64,000 nucleotides of DNA from Geodermatophilus pulveris (GCF_900188375.1 NZ_FZOO01000001.1:372001-436000); one strand, 5' to 3'; positions 1 through 9,075 are shown, counted from the first letter of the stretch. The notes: a model not told the origin generated them from the letters alone. Numbers and translations: made by a program.

Positions 1-1137
1 GGGAGCCGCACGGTCATCCCCGAGCTGCTCGGCCAGCCCAGCCCGGCCGCCCAGCCGCACGCCGAGCTGTGGATGGGCGCGCACCCGGACGAGCCGAGCG
101 AGCTGGCCGACGGCCGTCCGCTGGACCGGGCGATCGCCGGGGAGCCCGAGCAGCTGCTGGGCGCGCCGGTGGTGGACCGCTTCGGGCCGCGGCTGCCCTT
201 CCTGCTCAAGGTGCTCGCCGCCGATCGGCCGCTGTCGCTGCAGGCGCACCCCACGATGGAGCAGGCCGCCGCCGGCTACGCCGCCGAGGAGGCGGCCGGG
301 ATCCCCAAGGACGACCCGGCGCGGACCTTCAAGGACCCGTGGCACAAGCCCGAGCTGCTGCTCGCGCTGACCACCTTCGAGGCGCTGTGCGGCTTCCGCC
401 CGGTCGAGGAGTCGCTGCACTGCCTGGCCAAGCTGCAGCTGCCCGAGCTCAAGCCGACCATCGCCGCGCTGGCCCGGGGCGGGCTGCGGGCGGCCATCCC
501 GCAGCTGATCGCCCTGTCCGGCCGGCGCCGGACCTCGCTGGTCGAGGCGGTCGCGACCCGCGCCGCCTCCTTCGTCGCGGCAGCGGACCCGGAGTTCATC
601 AACACCTACCGCTGGGCGGCCACGCTGGCCGAGTCCTATCCCGGTGACCCCGGCGTGGTGATCTCGCTGATGTGCAACCACCTCAAGCTGGCCCCGGGCG
701 AGGCGGTGTTCCTGCCGCCGGGCAACCTGCACGCCTACCTCCGCGGCGCCGGCATCGAGGTCATGGCCAGCTCGGACAACGTGCTGCGCGGCGGGCTGAC
801 CAGCAAGCACGTCGACCTCGCCGCGCTCATCGAGGTGCTCGACTTCTCCGACGGCCGGATCCCGGTGATCCACCCGGTGCTCGGCCCCGGCGGGCTGCGC
901 TACCCGGTGCCGGTGGAGGACTTCGACCTGACCCGGGTGCAGCTGGACGACCGGACCGGCAGCCTGACCACCGCGGGGCCGCAGGTGCTGCTGTGCACCG
1001 AGGGCCGGGCGGTGCTGGAGGCGGCCGACGGCGAGCTGGTGCTCGAGCGCGGGCGCTCGGCGTTCGTGCCGGCGGGGGAGCCGGTCACCGCCCGCGGCCC
1101 GGCACTGCTCTACCGGAGCACGACGAACCTGCGCTGA
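1..1137 (+). CDS. manA: Mannose-6-phosphate isomerase, class I (5' partial)
   Basis: Interconverts mannose-6-phosphate and fructose-6-phosphate in the cytoplasm, feeding GDP-mannose and glycan synthesis. The frame is open from base 1, so only the first few residues are missing; 378 residues are visible. The zinc-site segments of type I enzymes are present: LSLQAHPT near visible residue 80, HKPELLLAL near 115, and GNLHAYL near 243 followed by EVMASSDNVLRGG. It converges on the flippase-like gene with only 10 nt between stops. The glycan genes that follow fit a role in sugar supply. Identification is from motifs and length. Confidence 0.95.
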   Translation, partial: GSRTVIPELLGQPSPAAQPHAELWMGAHPDEPSELADGRPLDRAIAGEPEQLLGAPVVDRFGPRLPFLLKVLAADRPLSLQAHPTMEQAAAGYAAEEAAGIPKDDPARTFKDPWHKPELLLALTTFEALCGFRPVEESLHCLAKLQLPELKPTIAALARGGLRAAIPQLIALSGRRRTSLVEAVATRAASFVAAADPEFINTYRWAATLAESYPGDPGVVISLMCNHLKLAPGEAVFLPPGNLHAYLRGAGIEVMASSDNVLRGGLTSKHVDLAALIEVLDFSDGRIPVIHPVLGPGGLRYPVPVEDFDLTRVQLDDRTGSLTTAGPQVLLCTEGRAVLEAADGELVLERGRSAFVPAGEPVTARGPALLYRSTTNLR

Positions 1138-1147
1138 CCCCGGCCGG

Positions 1148-2152
1148 TCAGCCGCGCGCCCGGCGCCGGGCCGCCAGCGTCGCCCCGCCGGCGGAGGCCA
1201 GCTCGACGACGGTGAACAGCACGCGGGACACCACGGCCAGGGCGAGCGCCTGCCCGTAGGGGAGCACCGCCGCCAGCGCGGCCACGACGACCAGCTCGCG
1301 GGCCCCGATGCCCGACGGCAGCACGAAGGCGACCAGGCCGGCGGTCATCGCCACCCCCATGGTCCCGATGCACAGGAGCAGCAGCAGCGGCCGGCCCACC
1401 GGGCCCGGCTCGCGGACGGCGTCGACGAGGACGAACAGGTGCACGCCGTAGCACAGGGCGACCAGCAGGCTGAGCCCGACGGCCCGGGTGATCGCCCCGC
1501 CGGCCAGCCGCCGCGGCAGCGGACCCTGGCGCAGCAGGGCCAGCACCCGGTCGAGCAGCGGCGTCAGCGCCGCGGGGTGCAGCAGGGCCAGGCCCACCGG
1601 GAGCAGAGCGAACAGCCACAGCAGCCCGGGCCGGCTGCCGGCCAGCGCCGGGACGGCGAGCAGGCCGGCGGCCAGCGAGGTGACGACGGCGACCCCCGCG
1701 GTCAGCAGCGACGCGGTCAGCCCGCGGGCCCGGGACACCCCGGCGGCCCGGGCCAGCTCCATCTGCAGCACGAAGGCCACGACCGACCCGGGGACGTACT
1801 TGCCGAGCTGGCCCACCAGGTAGATGCGGGCGGCGGTGGCCGCGCCCAGGCGCACACCCATCGCGTCCAGTGCCGCCCGCCAGACCAGCGGGCTCAGCAG
1901 CACGCCGCCCGCCACCGCGCCCAGGGCGAGCACCAGGTACGGCCAGGGCAGCGCGCGCAGCGTGGCCGACACCGCGTCCCGCTCGCGGACCACGGCGACC
2001 ACGGCGAACGCGACGACCACCGCGACCAGCAGCCGGCGGCCCCAGGTGAGCAGCGCACCCGGCAGGCGGCGGCCCGGCGCGGCCGGCCCCGTCGGCGGCG
2101 CCGGGGGACCACCGGCGTCGTCGGTCACCGGCACCCGGTCGGCGGGCGTCAT
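1148..2152 (-). CDS. Flippase-like integral membrane protein (LPG synthase TM/UPF0104 family)
   Basis: A 334-residue multi-spanning membrane protein of the lysylphosphatidylglycerol_TM/AglD-like family, whose members are often tied to lipid-linked substrate handling. Hydrophobic helices begin near residue 30 and continue to the end; the family-typical segment YLVGQLGKYVPGSV lies near residue 110 and the glycine-rich VLPSGIGARE near 275. The ATG overlaps the TGA of the upstream YfhO-like gene by 4 bp (ATGA), so the two are probably translationally coupled. A surface-polysaccharide or glycolipid role is inferred from context; the substrate cannot be read from sequence. Confidence 0.8.
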   Translation of the reverse strand: MTPADRVPVTDDAGGPPAPPTGPAAPGRRLPGALLTWGRRLLVAVVVAFAVVAVVRERDAVSATLRALPWPYLVLALGAVAGGVLLSPLVWRAALDAMGVRLGAATAARIYLVGQLGKYVPGSVVAFVLQMELARAAGVSRARGLTASLLTAGVAVVTSLAAGLLAVPALAGSRPGLLWLFALLPVGLALLHPAALTPLLDRVLALLRQGPLPRRLAGGAITRAVGLSLLVALCYGVHLFVLVDAVREPGPVGRPLLLLLCIGTMGVAMTAGLVAFVLPSGIGARELVVVAALAAVLPYGQALALAVVSRVLFTVVELASAGGATLAARRRARG

Positions 2153-4440
2153 CGCCGGGACGTGCCCGCGGGGACGGCGTCCTCGCGCGCGTCCCTGCCG
2201 GCGCCGGGCCCGGCCGGCCCGGCGGACCCAGCGGGGGACGGCGGGACCGCCGGCCGCCGCCCCCGCCACCGGACGGCGACCCAGGCGGCCGACTGGCCGA
2301 GGACGAGCAGGGTCGCGACGGCGGCGACGGCGAGACCCACCGACCGCCCGGGTGAGGTGAAGCGGACCTCCAGGTCGTGCCGGCCGGCCGGCACGTCGAC
2401 GGAGAGCAGCCCGGCCGGGCCGTCGCGCACCTCGACCGGCTCCCCGTCCAGCGTCGCGCGGTACCCGGGCCAGGCCAGCCGGGCGAAGACCAGCGAGCCC
2501 GGGGCGTCGGCGTCCACGGTCACCGACTCCCTCGTGGCCGTGCTGCGGTCGGCCAGCACCTCGACGCCCGGGGAGGCCCAGGACAGCCGCCCGCCGTACC
2601 CCACGACCGGTTCCCGGACCCAGACGGTGCGCAGGCCGTCGCGGACCGCCAGCGACCACCCCGCCGGTGGCGGCCCGGCGGCGGGCCCGGGGAACAGCCG
2701 GGCGTCGAGCACCAGGGTCTGCACGCGCAGCAGGTCCACCAGCGGCACGCCGGTGCCCTCGACCGGTGCGAGGGCGCGGTCCAGCGCCTCCGGGCACACC
2801 TGGCCGCGGTAGCCCATGCACAGGGCCGCGTAGAACTCCTCGAACCCCATGCCGCTGTAGCGCACGATCGACTCGCGGCCGGACATCAGCGTCTCGTTGC
2901 CGAACAGCAGGTGCCCGGTGTACCGGCCGGGCGCCGTCCGCAGCGTCTCCGGGTCGGCCAGCTGCAGCACCGTCCCGCGGTACGCCGACGAGACCTCCCG
3001 CACCTCTGCGATGGAGCTGGGCAGCCGGGCCAGGTCCTCCGCGCCGGACTCGCGGACCGGCAGCAGGGCGGACTGGTAGCCGACGACGAGGACGGTGCCG
3101 GCGACCAGGACCGCCGCCCACGCGGTGCGGCCCCGGCGGCGGTACGCCGCGAGGGCCAGGAGCACCAGGGCGAGCACGCCGGCCGTGGCCACCGCGTGCA
3201 TGCCCGCGAGCTCGGGGCGCACCGCGAAGGACAGGTACCCGCCGGCCAGCACGACGACGACCGTCGCCACGGTCCGCCGGCGCACGGCGTCGGTGGCCAG
3301 CCCGGAGGAGAGCAGCAGCGCCAGCACGACGGCCAGGGCCAGGTAGAGGTACTCGACCAGGCGGATGGGCCAGCGGAACAGCCACAGGTTCGACGGCCCG
3401 ACGGTCAGCGCCGCGAACACGACGGCGACGACGGCCACGCTGGTGAGCCGGCGGTCCGGGCGGCGCAGCCCGCGCCAGGCCACCCAGGGCAGCAGCGGCA
3501 GGGCGAACCAGATGGCGTAGGTCGACGGCGAGCGCTCCAGCAGCGCCCCGCCGAAGTTGAGGATCGCCGGCAGGTACGTCGGCGCGCTGGAGGCCAGCAG
3601 GTCGCCCAGCTGCGGGACCAGGAACGTGTCGTTGGCCAGCATCGCGGTCTGCTGCCGGTCGGTCACCGGCAGCGTGGCGGCCAGGGGCAGGAACACCAGG
3701 GCCGCCGTCGCGCCGACGCAGCCGCCGGTGAGGACGAGGCCGCCCAGCGCCCGCCAGTCCCGCCGCCCGGCGAGCTCGGCGGCGATGCCGGCCAGGACGA
3801 CGATCATGCCCAGCGCCGCGTACGGGTTGCCGGTGGTCATGGCGAGGGTGCCGAGGGCGAACGTGACGACGGGCGCGAGGTGCCCGCGGGACTGCCGGCG
3901 CGCGGCCCACCAGAACCAGGTCACCCAGGTGAACGCCATGAGCCCGGCCGGCCAGCCGTTGGCCTCGTAGAACAGCGTGAAGCCGGTGACCGGGACGGCG
4001 GTGGCGACCACGGCCGCGGCGAGCCGGTCGGCGCCGTACTCGCGGAACAGCAGGTACGCGCCCGTGCCGAGCAGGGCCAGGAACTGGACCTGGACCAGGG
4101 CCGCGGCCGCGGCCAGGTCGTCGAACAGCGAGACCAGGACGTAGTCGGCCAGCTGCACCGGGTTCCACAGCGCGTAGGTGCCCTCGGCGGCGTAGTTGCC
4201 GCCGGTCCAGCCCGCCGGGTCCATCGGCGGCCACTGCCCGCTGCGCAGCTGCCCGCCGAAGTGGTGCCACAGCGGGACGAAGGACTGCGGGTTGTCGCCG
4301 CCGTAGTAGAAGTCGTGCCGCTGCAGGAACGGGACGGTCGCCAGGACGGCGACCGCCAGGCCGACGGCGAGGGCGGCCGCGGCCTCGGGCAGGGGACGGC
4401 CACCGCGCCGGCGCGCCGGCGTCTTCGGGACCGTGCTCAC
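2149..4440 (-). CDS. YfhO-like multi-spanning membrane protein (probable GT-C type glycosyltransferase)
   Basis: A 763-residue protein with a short basic N-terminus, then many membrane helices from about residue 15 to 480, and a C-terminal beta domain (ARLAWPGYRATLDGEP, then VPAGRHDLEV) before a last helix, the layout of YfhO family proteins. The early luminal loop YYGGDNPQSFVPLWHH has the acidic residue expected of GT-C enzymes. The GTG start follows GAGGAGGAG and avoids the Arg/Pro-rich extension upstream. It heads a two-gene operon with the flippase-like gene and diverges from the GT2 gene. Role inferred: adding sugars to a surface polymer or lipid carrier. Confidence 0.75.
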   Translation of the reverse strand: MSTVPKTPARRRGGRPLPEAAAALAVGLAVAVLATVPFLQRHDFYYGGDNPQSFVPLWHHFGGQLRSGQWPPMDPAGWTGGNYAAEGTYALWNPVQLADYVLVSLFDDLAAAAALVQVQFLALLGTGAYLLFREYGADRLAAAVVATAVPVTGFTLFYEANGWPAGLMAFTWVTWFWWAARRQSRGHLAPVVTFALGTLAMTTGNPYAALGMIVVLAGIAAELAGRRDWRALGGLVLTGGCVGATAALVFLPLAATLPVTDRQQTAMLANDTFLVPQLGDLLASSAPTYLPAILNFGGALLERSPSTYAIWFALPLLPWVAWRGLRRPDRRLTSVAVVAVVFAALTVGPSNLWLFRWPIRLVEYLYLALAVVLALLLSSGLATDAVRRRTVATVVVVLAGGYLSFAVRPELAGMHAVATAGVLALVLLALAAYRRRGRTAWAAVLVAGTVLVVGYQSALLPVRESGAEDLARLPSSIAEVREVSSAYRGTVLQLADPETLRTAPGRYTGHLLFGNETLMSGRESIVRYSGMGFEEFYAALCMGYRGQVCPEALDRALAPVEGTGVPLVDLLRVQTLVLDARLFPGPAAGPPPAGWSLAVRDGLRTVWVREPVVGYGGRLSWASPGVEVLADRSTATRESVTVDADAPGSLVFARLAWPGYRATLDGEPVEVRDGPAGLLSVDVPAGRHDLEVRFTSPGRSVGLAVAAVATLLVLGQSAAWVAVRWRGRRPAVPPSPAGSAGPAGPGAGRDAREDAVPAGTSRR

Positions 4441-4609
4441 CCGAGGGCTCCTCCTCCGTGGTACCGGGGTCCGCGGCGCGCCCGCCGGCGGCGACCCGGC
4501 CGCGCTGCCGACCGGAGCGGTGGGCGAGCCGTCGGTCCCCGGGACGTTACCCTCCGGGAGCGGACCGGTCCCGGAGCCGACGCCGCGAGTGGCGCGACGG
4601 GGGGACGGC
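4441..4609. promoter_or_regulatory. Divergent promoter region, YfhO-like gene / GT2 gene
   Basis: The 169-nt gap between divergent glycan genes. On the plus strand TACCCT at 4548-4553 fits a -10 box, giving a leader of about 50 nt for the GT2 gene, which has a GGGGG Shine-Dalgarno stretch before its ATG. On the minus strand a strong GAGGAGGAG lies before the GTG at 4440. No clear operator was seen. Confidence 0.4.
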
Positions 4610-5362
4610 ATGGGAACGGTGGCGCTGACCTACGTCGTGCCCGCGCACAACAGCGCGTCGGCCATCGAGCCGACGCTGCGGGCGCTGGCCGGCCGGCTGG
4701 CCGGCCGGGACGCCGAGGTGGTCGTCGTCGAGAACGGCTCCACCGACGGCACCGGCGACCTGCTGGAGCGCCTGGCGGCCGGCTGGGACCACCCCGGGGT
4801 GTCCCTGCGGGTGCTGCGCTCGGCGAAGGGGATGGGCAACGCCTACCGCGCCGGCATCGCCGCCAGCCGCGGGGAGCGGGTGGTGCTCACCGCCGACGAC
4901 CTGCCGTTCGGCTTCGACGACCTCGACGCGGCCGACGGCGTGGACCCCACCGTGCACCCGGTGGTGGTCGGGTCCAAGGGGCACCGGGACTCCGACGTCG
5001 ACCGCGGGCTGCTGCGGCACGTCCTCACCCGGGGCTTCCGGCTGCTGCGCCGGCTCGTCCTCGGCATGCGCACGCTGGACCCGCAGGGCACGTTCGTGCT
5101 CGCCGGGGACTGGGCCCGGGCGGTGGGGCCGCGGCTCACCGAGCCGGGCTACCTGGTGACCACGGAGCTGTGCTTCCTCGCCGAGCGCTCGGGGGTGCAG
5201 CCGCTGGAGGTGCCGGTCCGGCTCGCCCCGGCGCACCGCGGCCACGGCAGCCGGGTCACCGCGCGGGACGTCTGGCAGATGGGCGCGGGCCTGGCCGGCA
5301 TCCGCCGCCGGCACGGCGCCGCCGTGGCCGGCGGCGTGCGCGGCGCGGCCGCTCAGCGGTAG
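4610..5362 (+). CDS. Family 2 glycosyltransferase
   Basis: A 250-residue soluble GT-A fold enzyme. It starts with the family signature LTYVVPAHNSASAIEPTL, has VVVVENGSTDGT near residue 38 and an acidic nucleotide-sugar/metal site ADDLPFG near residue 97. It resembles dolichyl-phosphate-mannose-synthase-like GT2 proteins without membrane helices. Its 3' end overlaps the 3' end of the dehydrogenase gene on the other strand by 10 bp. Neighbours suggest it uses a sugar made by the adjacent operon or transfers to a lipid carrier, but donor and acceptor are unknown. The ATG was chosen because the upstream extension is low-complexity and in the promoter region. Confidence 0.85.
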   Translation: MGTVALTYVVPAHNSASAIEPTLRALAGRLAGRDAEVVVVENGSTDGTGDLLERLAAGWDHPGVSLRVLRSAKGMGNAYRAGIAASRGERVVLTADDLPFGFDDLDAADGVDPTVHPVVVGSKGHRDSDVDRGLLRHVLTRGFRLLRRLVLGMRTLDPQGTFVLAGDWARAVGPRLTEPGYLVTTELCFLAERSGVQPLEVPVRLAPAHRGHGSRVTARDVWQMGAGLAGIRRRHGAAVAGGVRGAAAQR

Positions 5363-6303
5363 GCGCCGGCCGAGCGGCGCACGGCCAGCGCCAGCTCCAG
5401 TGCCCGGCGGCCCTGCGTCCCGGTCACCCGCGGCGTGCGCCGCTGCGCCACGCACTCGAGGAACTCGCCGAGCTCCAGTGCGAGGGGCTCGCCGCGGTCG
5501 TCCAGGAACGGGATCTCGATCAGGCCGGTCTGCCGGTAGCGGGCGCCGCCCTCGGACAGGAACTCGTCGTGGTCGACCCGGTGCACGGTGAGGTCCTGGC
5601 GGACCAGGTCGAGCACCACGAAGTTGGCCCGCTGGGTCAGCTCGATCCGGCGGATCTTGGTCTGCCCGACCCGGCTGGCCGTGAGGGTCGCCGTCACCCC
5701 GTCGGCGAACTCGAGCAGGGCGGTGGCGAGGTCGAGGGAGCCCGACCGCTCACGGCGGCCCACGGCCTCGACCCGCGCCACGTCCGAGCCGGCCAGGGCC
5801 AGGGCCAGCTCGAGGTCGTGGATCATCAGGTCCAGCACGACGTCGGCGGTGACCCGCGGCGAGAAGGGGCCCATCCGGGTCAGCTCGACGTGCAGCAGGT
5901 CCTCGACGATGCCGTCCAGCTGCAGCACCGCGGGGTTGAACCGCTCGATGTGCCCGATCATGAGCACCCGGTCGTGCCGCCGGGCCGCCTCGATGAGCCG
6001 GTCGGCGTCCTCCGTGGTGGTCGCGATCGGCTTCTCCACCAGCAGGTCCACGCCGGCCTCCAGCAGCGGGACGCCGATCGCGGCGTGCAGCTGGCTCGGG
6101 CCGGCGACCACGGCGGCGTCCGCGCGGTCGGCGACCACCTCGGCGTCGGCGCTCCAGGCGGCGCCGACCGAGGCGGCCAGCGCCCGGCCGCGCTGCTCGT
6201 CGGGGTCCACGACCAGCGTCACCTCCGCCTCGGACAGCCGGCTGAGGACCCGCGCGTGGTTGCCGCCCATCATCCCCGCGCCGACGACGGCCACCCGGGT
6301 CAC
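5353..6303 (-). CDS. Gfo/Idh/MocA family NAD(P)-dependent oxidoreductase (WbpB/WlbA-like)
   Basis: A 316-residue dehydrogenase with N-terminal Rossmann motif VAVVGAGMMGGNHARVL, the family EKPIA lysine motif near residue 95, and the catalytic-region histidine in DLMIHDLELALAL. The GTG overlaps the TGA of the aminotransferase gene (GTGA). Position after an aminotransferase and a hexapeptide acetyltransferase suggests the UDP-GlcNAcA 3-dehydrogenase step (WbpB/WlbA) that provides the 3-keto sugar for transamination. That assignment is by context; Gfo/Idh proteins act on many sugars and myo-inositol. Confidence 0.82.
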   Translation of the reverse strand: MTRVAVVGAGMMGGNHARVLSRLSEAEVTLVVDPDEQRGRALAASVGAAWSADAEVVADRADAAVVAGPSQLHAAIGVPLLEAGVDLLVEKPIATTTEDADRLIEAARRHDRVLMIGHIERFNPAVLQLDGIVEDLLHVELTRMGPFSPRVTADVVLDLMIHDLELALALAGSDVARVEAVGRRERSGSLDLATALLEFADGVTATLTASRVGQTKIRRIELTQRANFVVLDLVRQDLTVHRVDHDEFLSEGGARYRQTGLIEIPFLDDRGEPLALELGEFLECVAQRRTPRVTGTQGRRALELALAVRRSAGAYR

Positions 6304-7403
6304 CGCAGCACCTCGGCGACGGCCTCGACGACCCGGTCCAGGTCGGCCCGGTCCAGCTTCGGGTGCACCGGCAGGGAGACGACCTCCCGCGCGGCCTGCT
6401 CGGCCAGCGGCGTGGGCTCGATGACCACCCGCGGGTGCTCCCGGTAGCAGGCGTGGTCGTGCACCAGCCGCGGGTAGTAGACGCCGGCCCGGACGCCCCG
6501 GTCGGCCAGGCCGGCCACGAACCCCGCGCGGTCCACGGCCGCGTCCGCGGTGACCCGCACCGTGTACTGGTGGAAGACGTGGTCGCGGCCCTCGGGCACG
6601 GCGGGCAGGACCAGGCCGGGCAGCCCCCGCAGGTGCCGGGTGAGGTGGGCGGCGTTGGCCCGGCGGGCGTCGTTGATCGCCCGCAGCCGGCGCAGCTGCG
6701 GGATGGCGATGGCGGCCTGCAGGTCGGTGAGCCGGTAGTTGTGCCCGGGGACCTCGTACTCGTACTGCGCGCGCATGCCCTGGTTGCGCAGCACCCGCAG
6801 GCGGTCGGCGAGCGCGGCGTCGCCGGTGGTGATCATCCCGCCCTCGCCGCACATGACGTTCTTCGTCGCGTAGAAGGAGAAGCAGCCGGTCCCGGCCGAG
6901 CCGACCGAGTGGCCACCGATCCGCGCGCCGTGCGCCTGGGCGGCGTCCTCGACCAGGGCCAGGCCGTGCCCGGCGGCCAGCCGCGCGAAGGCGGGCACGT
7001 CGGCCGGCAGCCCGTACAGGTGCACCGGCACCAGCGCCCGCGTCCGCGGCCCGACCAGCGCCGCCGCCGCGGCCGGGTCGAGGCAGAAGTCGCCGCCGAC
7101 GTCGGCGAACCGGGCGGTGGCCCCGGTCTCCAGGACGGCGTTGAGCGTGGCCGCGAAGGTGAACGGGCTGGTGACGACCTCGTCGCCGGGGCCGATGCCG
7201 AGCGCCTGCAGGGTGGCCACCAGGGCGGTCGTGCCGTTGTTGACCGCGACGGCGTGCTCGACGTCGTGCGCGGCGGCGAACTCGCGCTCCAGCTGCTCGA
7301 CCTTCGGGCCCTGGGCCAGCCGCCCGGAGCGGAGGACCTCGAGCACGAGCGCCTCCTCCTCCGGTCCGACGTCGACGGCGGAGATCGCGATCGGGGTGCT
7401 CAC
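6300..7403 (-). CDS. DegT/DnrJ/EryC1/StrS family sugar aminotransferase (WbpE-like)
   Basis: A 367-residue PLP enzyme of fold type I. It has AVNNGTTALVATLQAL (cofactor phosphate site), VEDAAQAHGA (pyridine-ring Asp) and the Schiff-base lysine in SFYATKNVMCGEGG, K181 by my count. The GTG start overlaps the stop of the acetyltransferase gene by 4 bp. Members convert 3- or 4-keto nucleotide sugars to amino sugars. Here the flanking dehydrogenase and N-acetyltransferase fit the WbpE step producing UDP-3-amino-2-acetamido-glucuronate; this is inferred. Confidence 0.88.
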   Translation of the reverse strand: MSTPIAISAVDVGPEEEALVLEVLRSGRLAQGPKVEQLEREFAAAHDVEHAVAVNNGTTALVATLQALGIGPGDEVVTSPFTFAATLNAVLETGATARFADVGGDFCLDPAAAAALVGPRTRALVPVHLYGLPADVPAFARLAAGHGLALVEDAAQAHGARIGGHSVGSAGTGCFSFYATKNVMCGEGGMITTGDAALADRLRVLRNQGMRAQYEYEVPGHNYRLTDLQAAIAIPQLRRLRAINDARRANAAHLTRHLRGLPGLVLPAVPEGRDHVFHQYTVRVTADAAVDRAGFVAGLADRGVRAGVYYPRLVHDHACYREHPRVVIEPTPLAEQAAREVVSLPVHPKLDRADLDRVVEAVAEVLR

Positions 7404-7993
7404 GCCGCCTCCTCGGGGCCGCCGGTGGCCGGGGCGCGGTGCCGGTCGCAGCGCAGGTCCGCCGGGCGGTCGGGCTCCCGGCTGACCACCTCGCCGCACG
7501 CGCAGACCCAGCCGGCGTGCCGGGCCGGGTTGCCGGCGACCAGCTGGTGGGCCGCGACGTCCCGGGTCACCACCGCGCCGGCCGCGACCATGCAGCCGGC
7601 GCCGAGCACCGTCCCGCACACCACGGTCGCGTTCGCGCCGACGGAGGCGCCGTCGTGGACGGCGGTCGGGGTGACCGTCCAGGCGGTGGCGGACGCCCGC
7701 GGGCGCAGGTCGTTGGTGAACACGGCGCCGGGGCCGACGAAGACGTCGGAGCCCAGGGTGACGCCGGTGTAGACCGAGACGTTGTTCTGGATCTTGCAGC
7801 GGTCGCCGACCACCGCCCCGGCGTCGACGAACACGTTCTTGCCGAGCACGCAGTCCGCGCCGACGACGGCGCCGGACCGGACGTGCGCGTGGTGCCAGAC
7901 CCGCGTGCCGGGGCCGATCGTGACGGGCTCCTCGATGACCGCGGTCTCGTGCGCGGCCGCCGGGTGGCGTGCGGGCTCCTGTGCGGAGGGCAT
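7400..7993 (-). CDS. Left-handed beta-helix N-acetyltransferase (WbpD/WlbB-like)
   Basis: A 197-residue hexapeptide-repeat acyltransferase. Repeats run from about residue 20 to 150 (for example CKIQNNVSVYTGVTLGSDVF) and end in the family VAGNPAR motif. The tail carries a CxC and another Cys, a remnant of the zinc-ribbon-like end seen in related proteins. The ATG at 7993 follows GGAG. It is first in a three-gene operon with 4-bp overlaps, so likely acetylates the 3-amino sugar made by the next gene product. A maltose-type acetyltransferase role is less likely given the neighbours. Confidence 0.85.
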   Translation of the reverse strand: MPSAQEPARHPAAAHETAVIEEPVTIGPGTRVWHHAHVRSGAVVGADCVLGKNVFVDAGAVVGDRCKIQNNVSVYTGVTLGSDVFVGPGAVFTNDLRPRASATAWTVTPTAVHDGASVGANATVVCGTVLGAGCMVAAGAVVTRDVAAHQLVAGNPARHAGWVCACGEVVSREPDRPADLRCDRHRAPATGGPEEAA

Positions 7994-8172
7994 GGTCTCC
8001 GTCCGGGTCGGGGTGGTCCACGTCGGGCACGGACCGGTCCCGGGCAGCGTACGACCGCCACGCCGCGCGCCGGCCCGGCGTGGCCGGACGCGGTCTCGCA
8101 CGGGCGTGTCGCGGCGGCCACCCCCGGTCCGACCCCTAGCGTCGGGTGCCCCGGTCCCGCCCGAGGAGGCCC
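7994..8172. promoter_or_regulatory. Divergent promoter region, sugar operon / DUF1524 gene
   Basis: On the minus strand TACGCT (8050-8045) is a plausible -10 box about 50 nt before the acetyltransferase start. On the plus strand TAGCGT at 8137-8142 is a plausible -10 for the DUF1524 gene, giving a leader that includes the AGGAGG at 8164-8169. Confidence 0.4.
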
Positions 8173-9075
8173 GTGCCCGTCCGCCCCGCTGCCGTCCGGC
8201 CGCGCACCCGCCGCGGCCGGCTGCTCGCCGGTGCCGTCCTGGTCGCGCTGGCCGGCTGCGGCCTGCAGCCGGCACCGGCCGGTGGGCCGCCGAGCGGGCT
8301 CCTGGACGACGCGGCCGCCGACGCCGCCGTCGCGGCCGCACCGGCCGGGTCGGCGCTGGCCGCGCTCGCCGAGGTGGAGGTGCGCGGCCGGGCCCCGCGG
8401 ACCGGGTACGACCGCGACCTGTTCGGCGACGGCTGGCTGGACACCGACCGCAACGGCTGCGACACGCGCAACGACGTGCTGGCCCGCGACCTGACCGGGG
8501 AGCGGCTCCGGTCGGGCAGCGACTGCGTGGTCGTCTCCGGCACCCTCGCCGACCCCTACTCCGGGCGCACCATCGAGTTCCGCCGCGGGGAGGGGACGAG
8601 CGACGACGTGCAGGTCGACCACGTCGTCGCGCTGTCCGACGCCTGGCAGAAGGGCGCCCAGGGGTGGGACGCCGACCGGCGCGCCGCGTTCGCCAACGAC
8701 CCGCTCAACCTGCTCGCCGTCGACGGGCCGCTGAACTCCCAGAAGCGGGACGCCGACGCGGCGACCTGGCTGCCGCCGCGGGCGGCCTACCGCTGCGCCT
8801 ACGTCGCCCGCCAGGTCGCGGTCAAGGCCGGCTACGGGCTGTGGGCCACCCGCGCCGAGCGCAACGCCGCCGCCACCGTGCTGTCCGGCTGCCCCGAGGA
8901 GCCCCTGCCGGGCGCGGTCGCGGTCTCCCCGGCGGCGCAGCCGGCGCCCTCGACGCGGACGTCCTACGCCGACTGCGCCGCCGTCCGCGCGGCCGGGGCG
9001 GCGCCACTGCGGCGCGGTCAGCCGGGGTGGCGCGACGCCTTCGACGGCGACGGCGACGGCCTGGCCTGCGAGTAG
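8173..9075 (+). CDS. Lipoprotein with DUF1524 HNH-type nuclease domain and Excalibur domain
   Basis: A 300-residue exported protein. A basic N-terminus and hydrophobic stretch end in the lipobox LAGC near residue 30. The DUF1524 core follows, with DHVVALSDAW, a conserved N-x-L-N-L segment, NSQKRDAD and WLPP, as in GmrSD/HNH-like extracellular nucleases. The C-terminus is an Excalibur calcium-binding motif (DGDGDGLACE) preceded by a cysteine. GTG 8173 was chosen for the AGGAGG just upstream; an in-frame GTG at 8146 lies only 3 nt from the -10 box. It would act on the cell surface; its biological substrate is unknown. Confidence 0.85.
   Translation: MPVRPAAVRPRTRRGRLLAGAVLVALAGCGLQPAPAGGPPSGLLDDAAADAAVAAAPAGSALAALAEVEVRGRAPRTGYDRDLFGDGWLDTDRNGCDTRNDVLARDLTGERLRSGSDCVVVSGTLADPYSGRTIEFRRGEGTSDDVQVDHVVALSDAWQKGAQGWDADRRAAFANDPLNLLAVDGPLNSQKRDADAATWLPPRAAYRCAYVARQVAVKAGYGLWATRAERNAAATVLSGCPEEPLPGAVAVSPAAQPAPSTRTSYADCAAVRAAGAAPLRRGQPGWRDAFDGDGDGLACE

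Noticed and set aside
8173-9075. DUF1524 protein as a GmrSD-type anti-phage nuclease
   Set aside because: It is a lipoprotein with an Excalibur domain and no DUF262 partner, so an extracytoplasmic role is more likely than intracellular defence.
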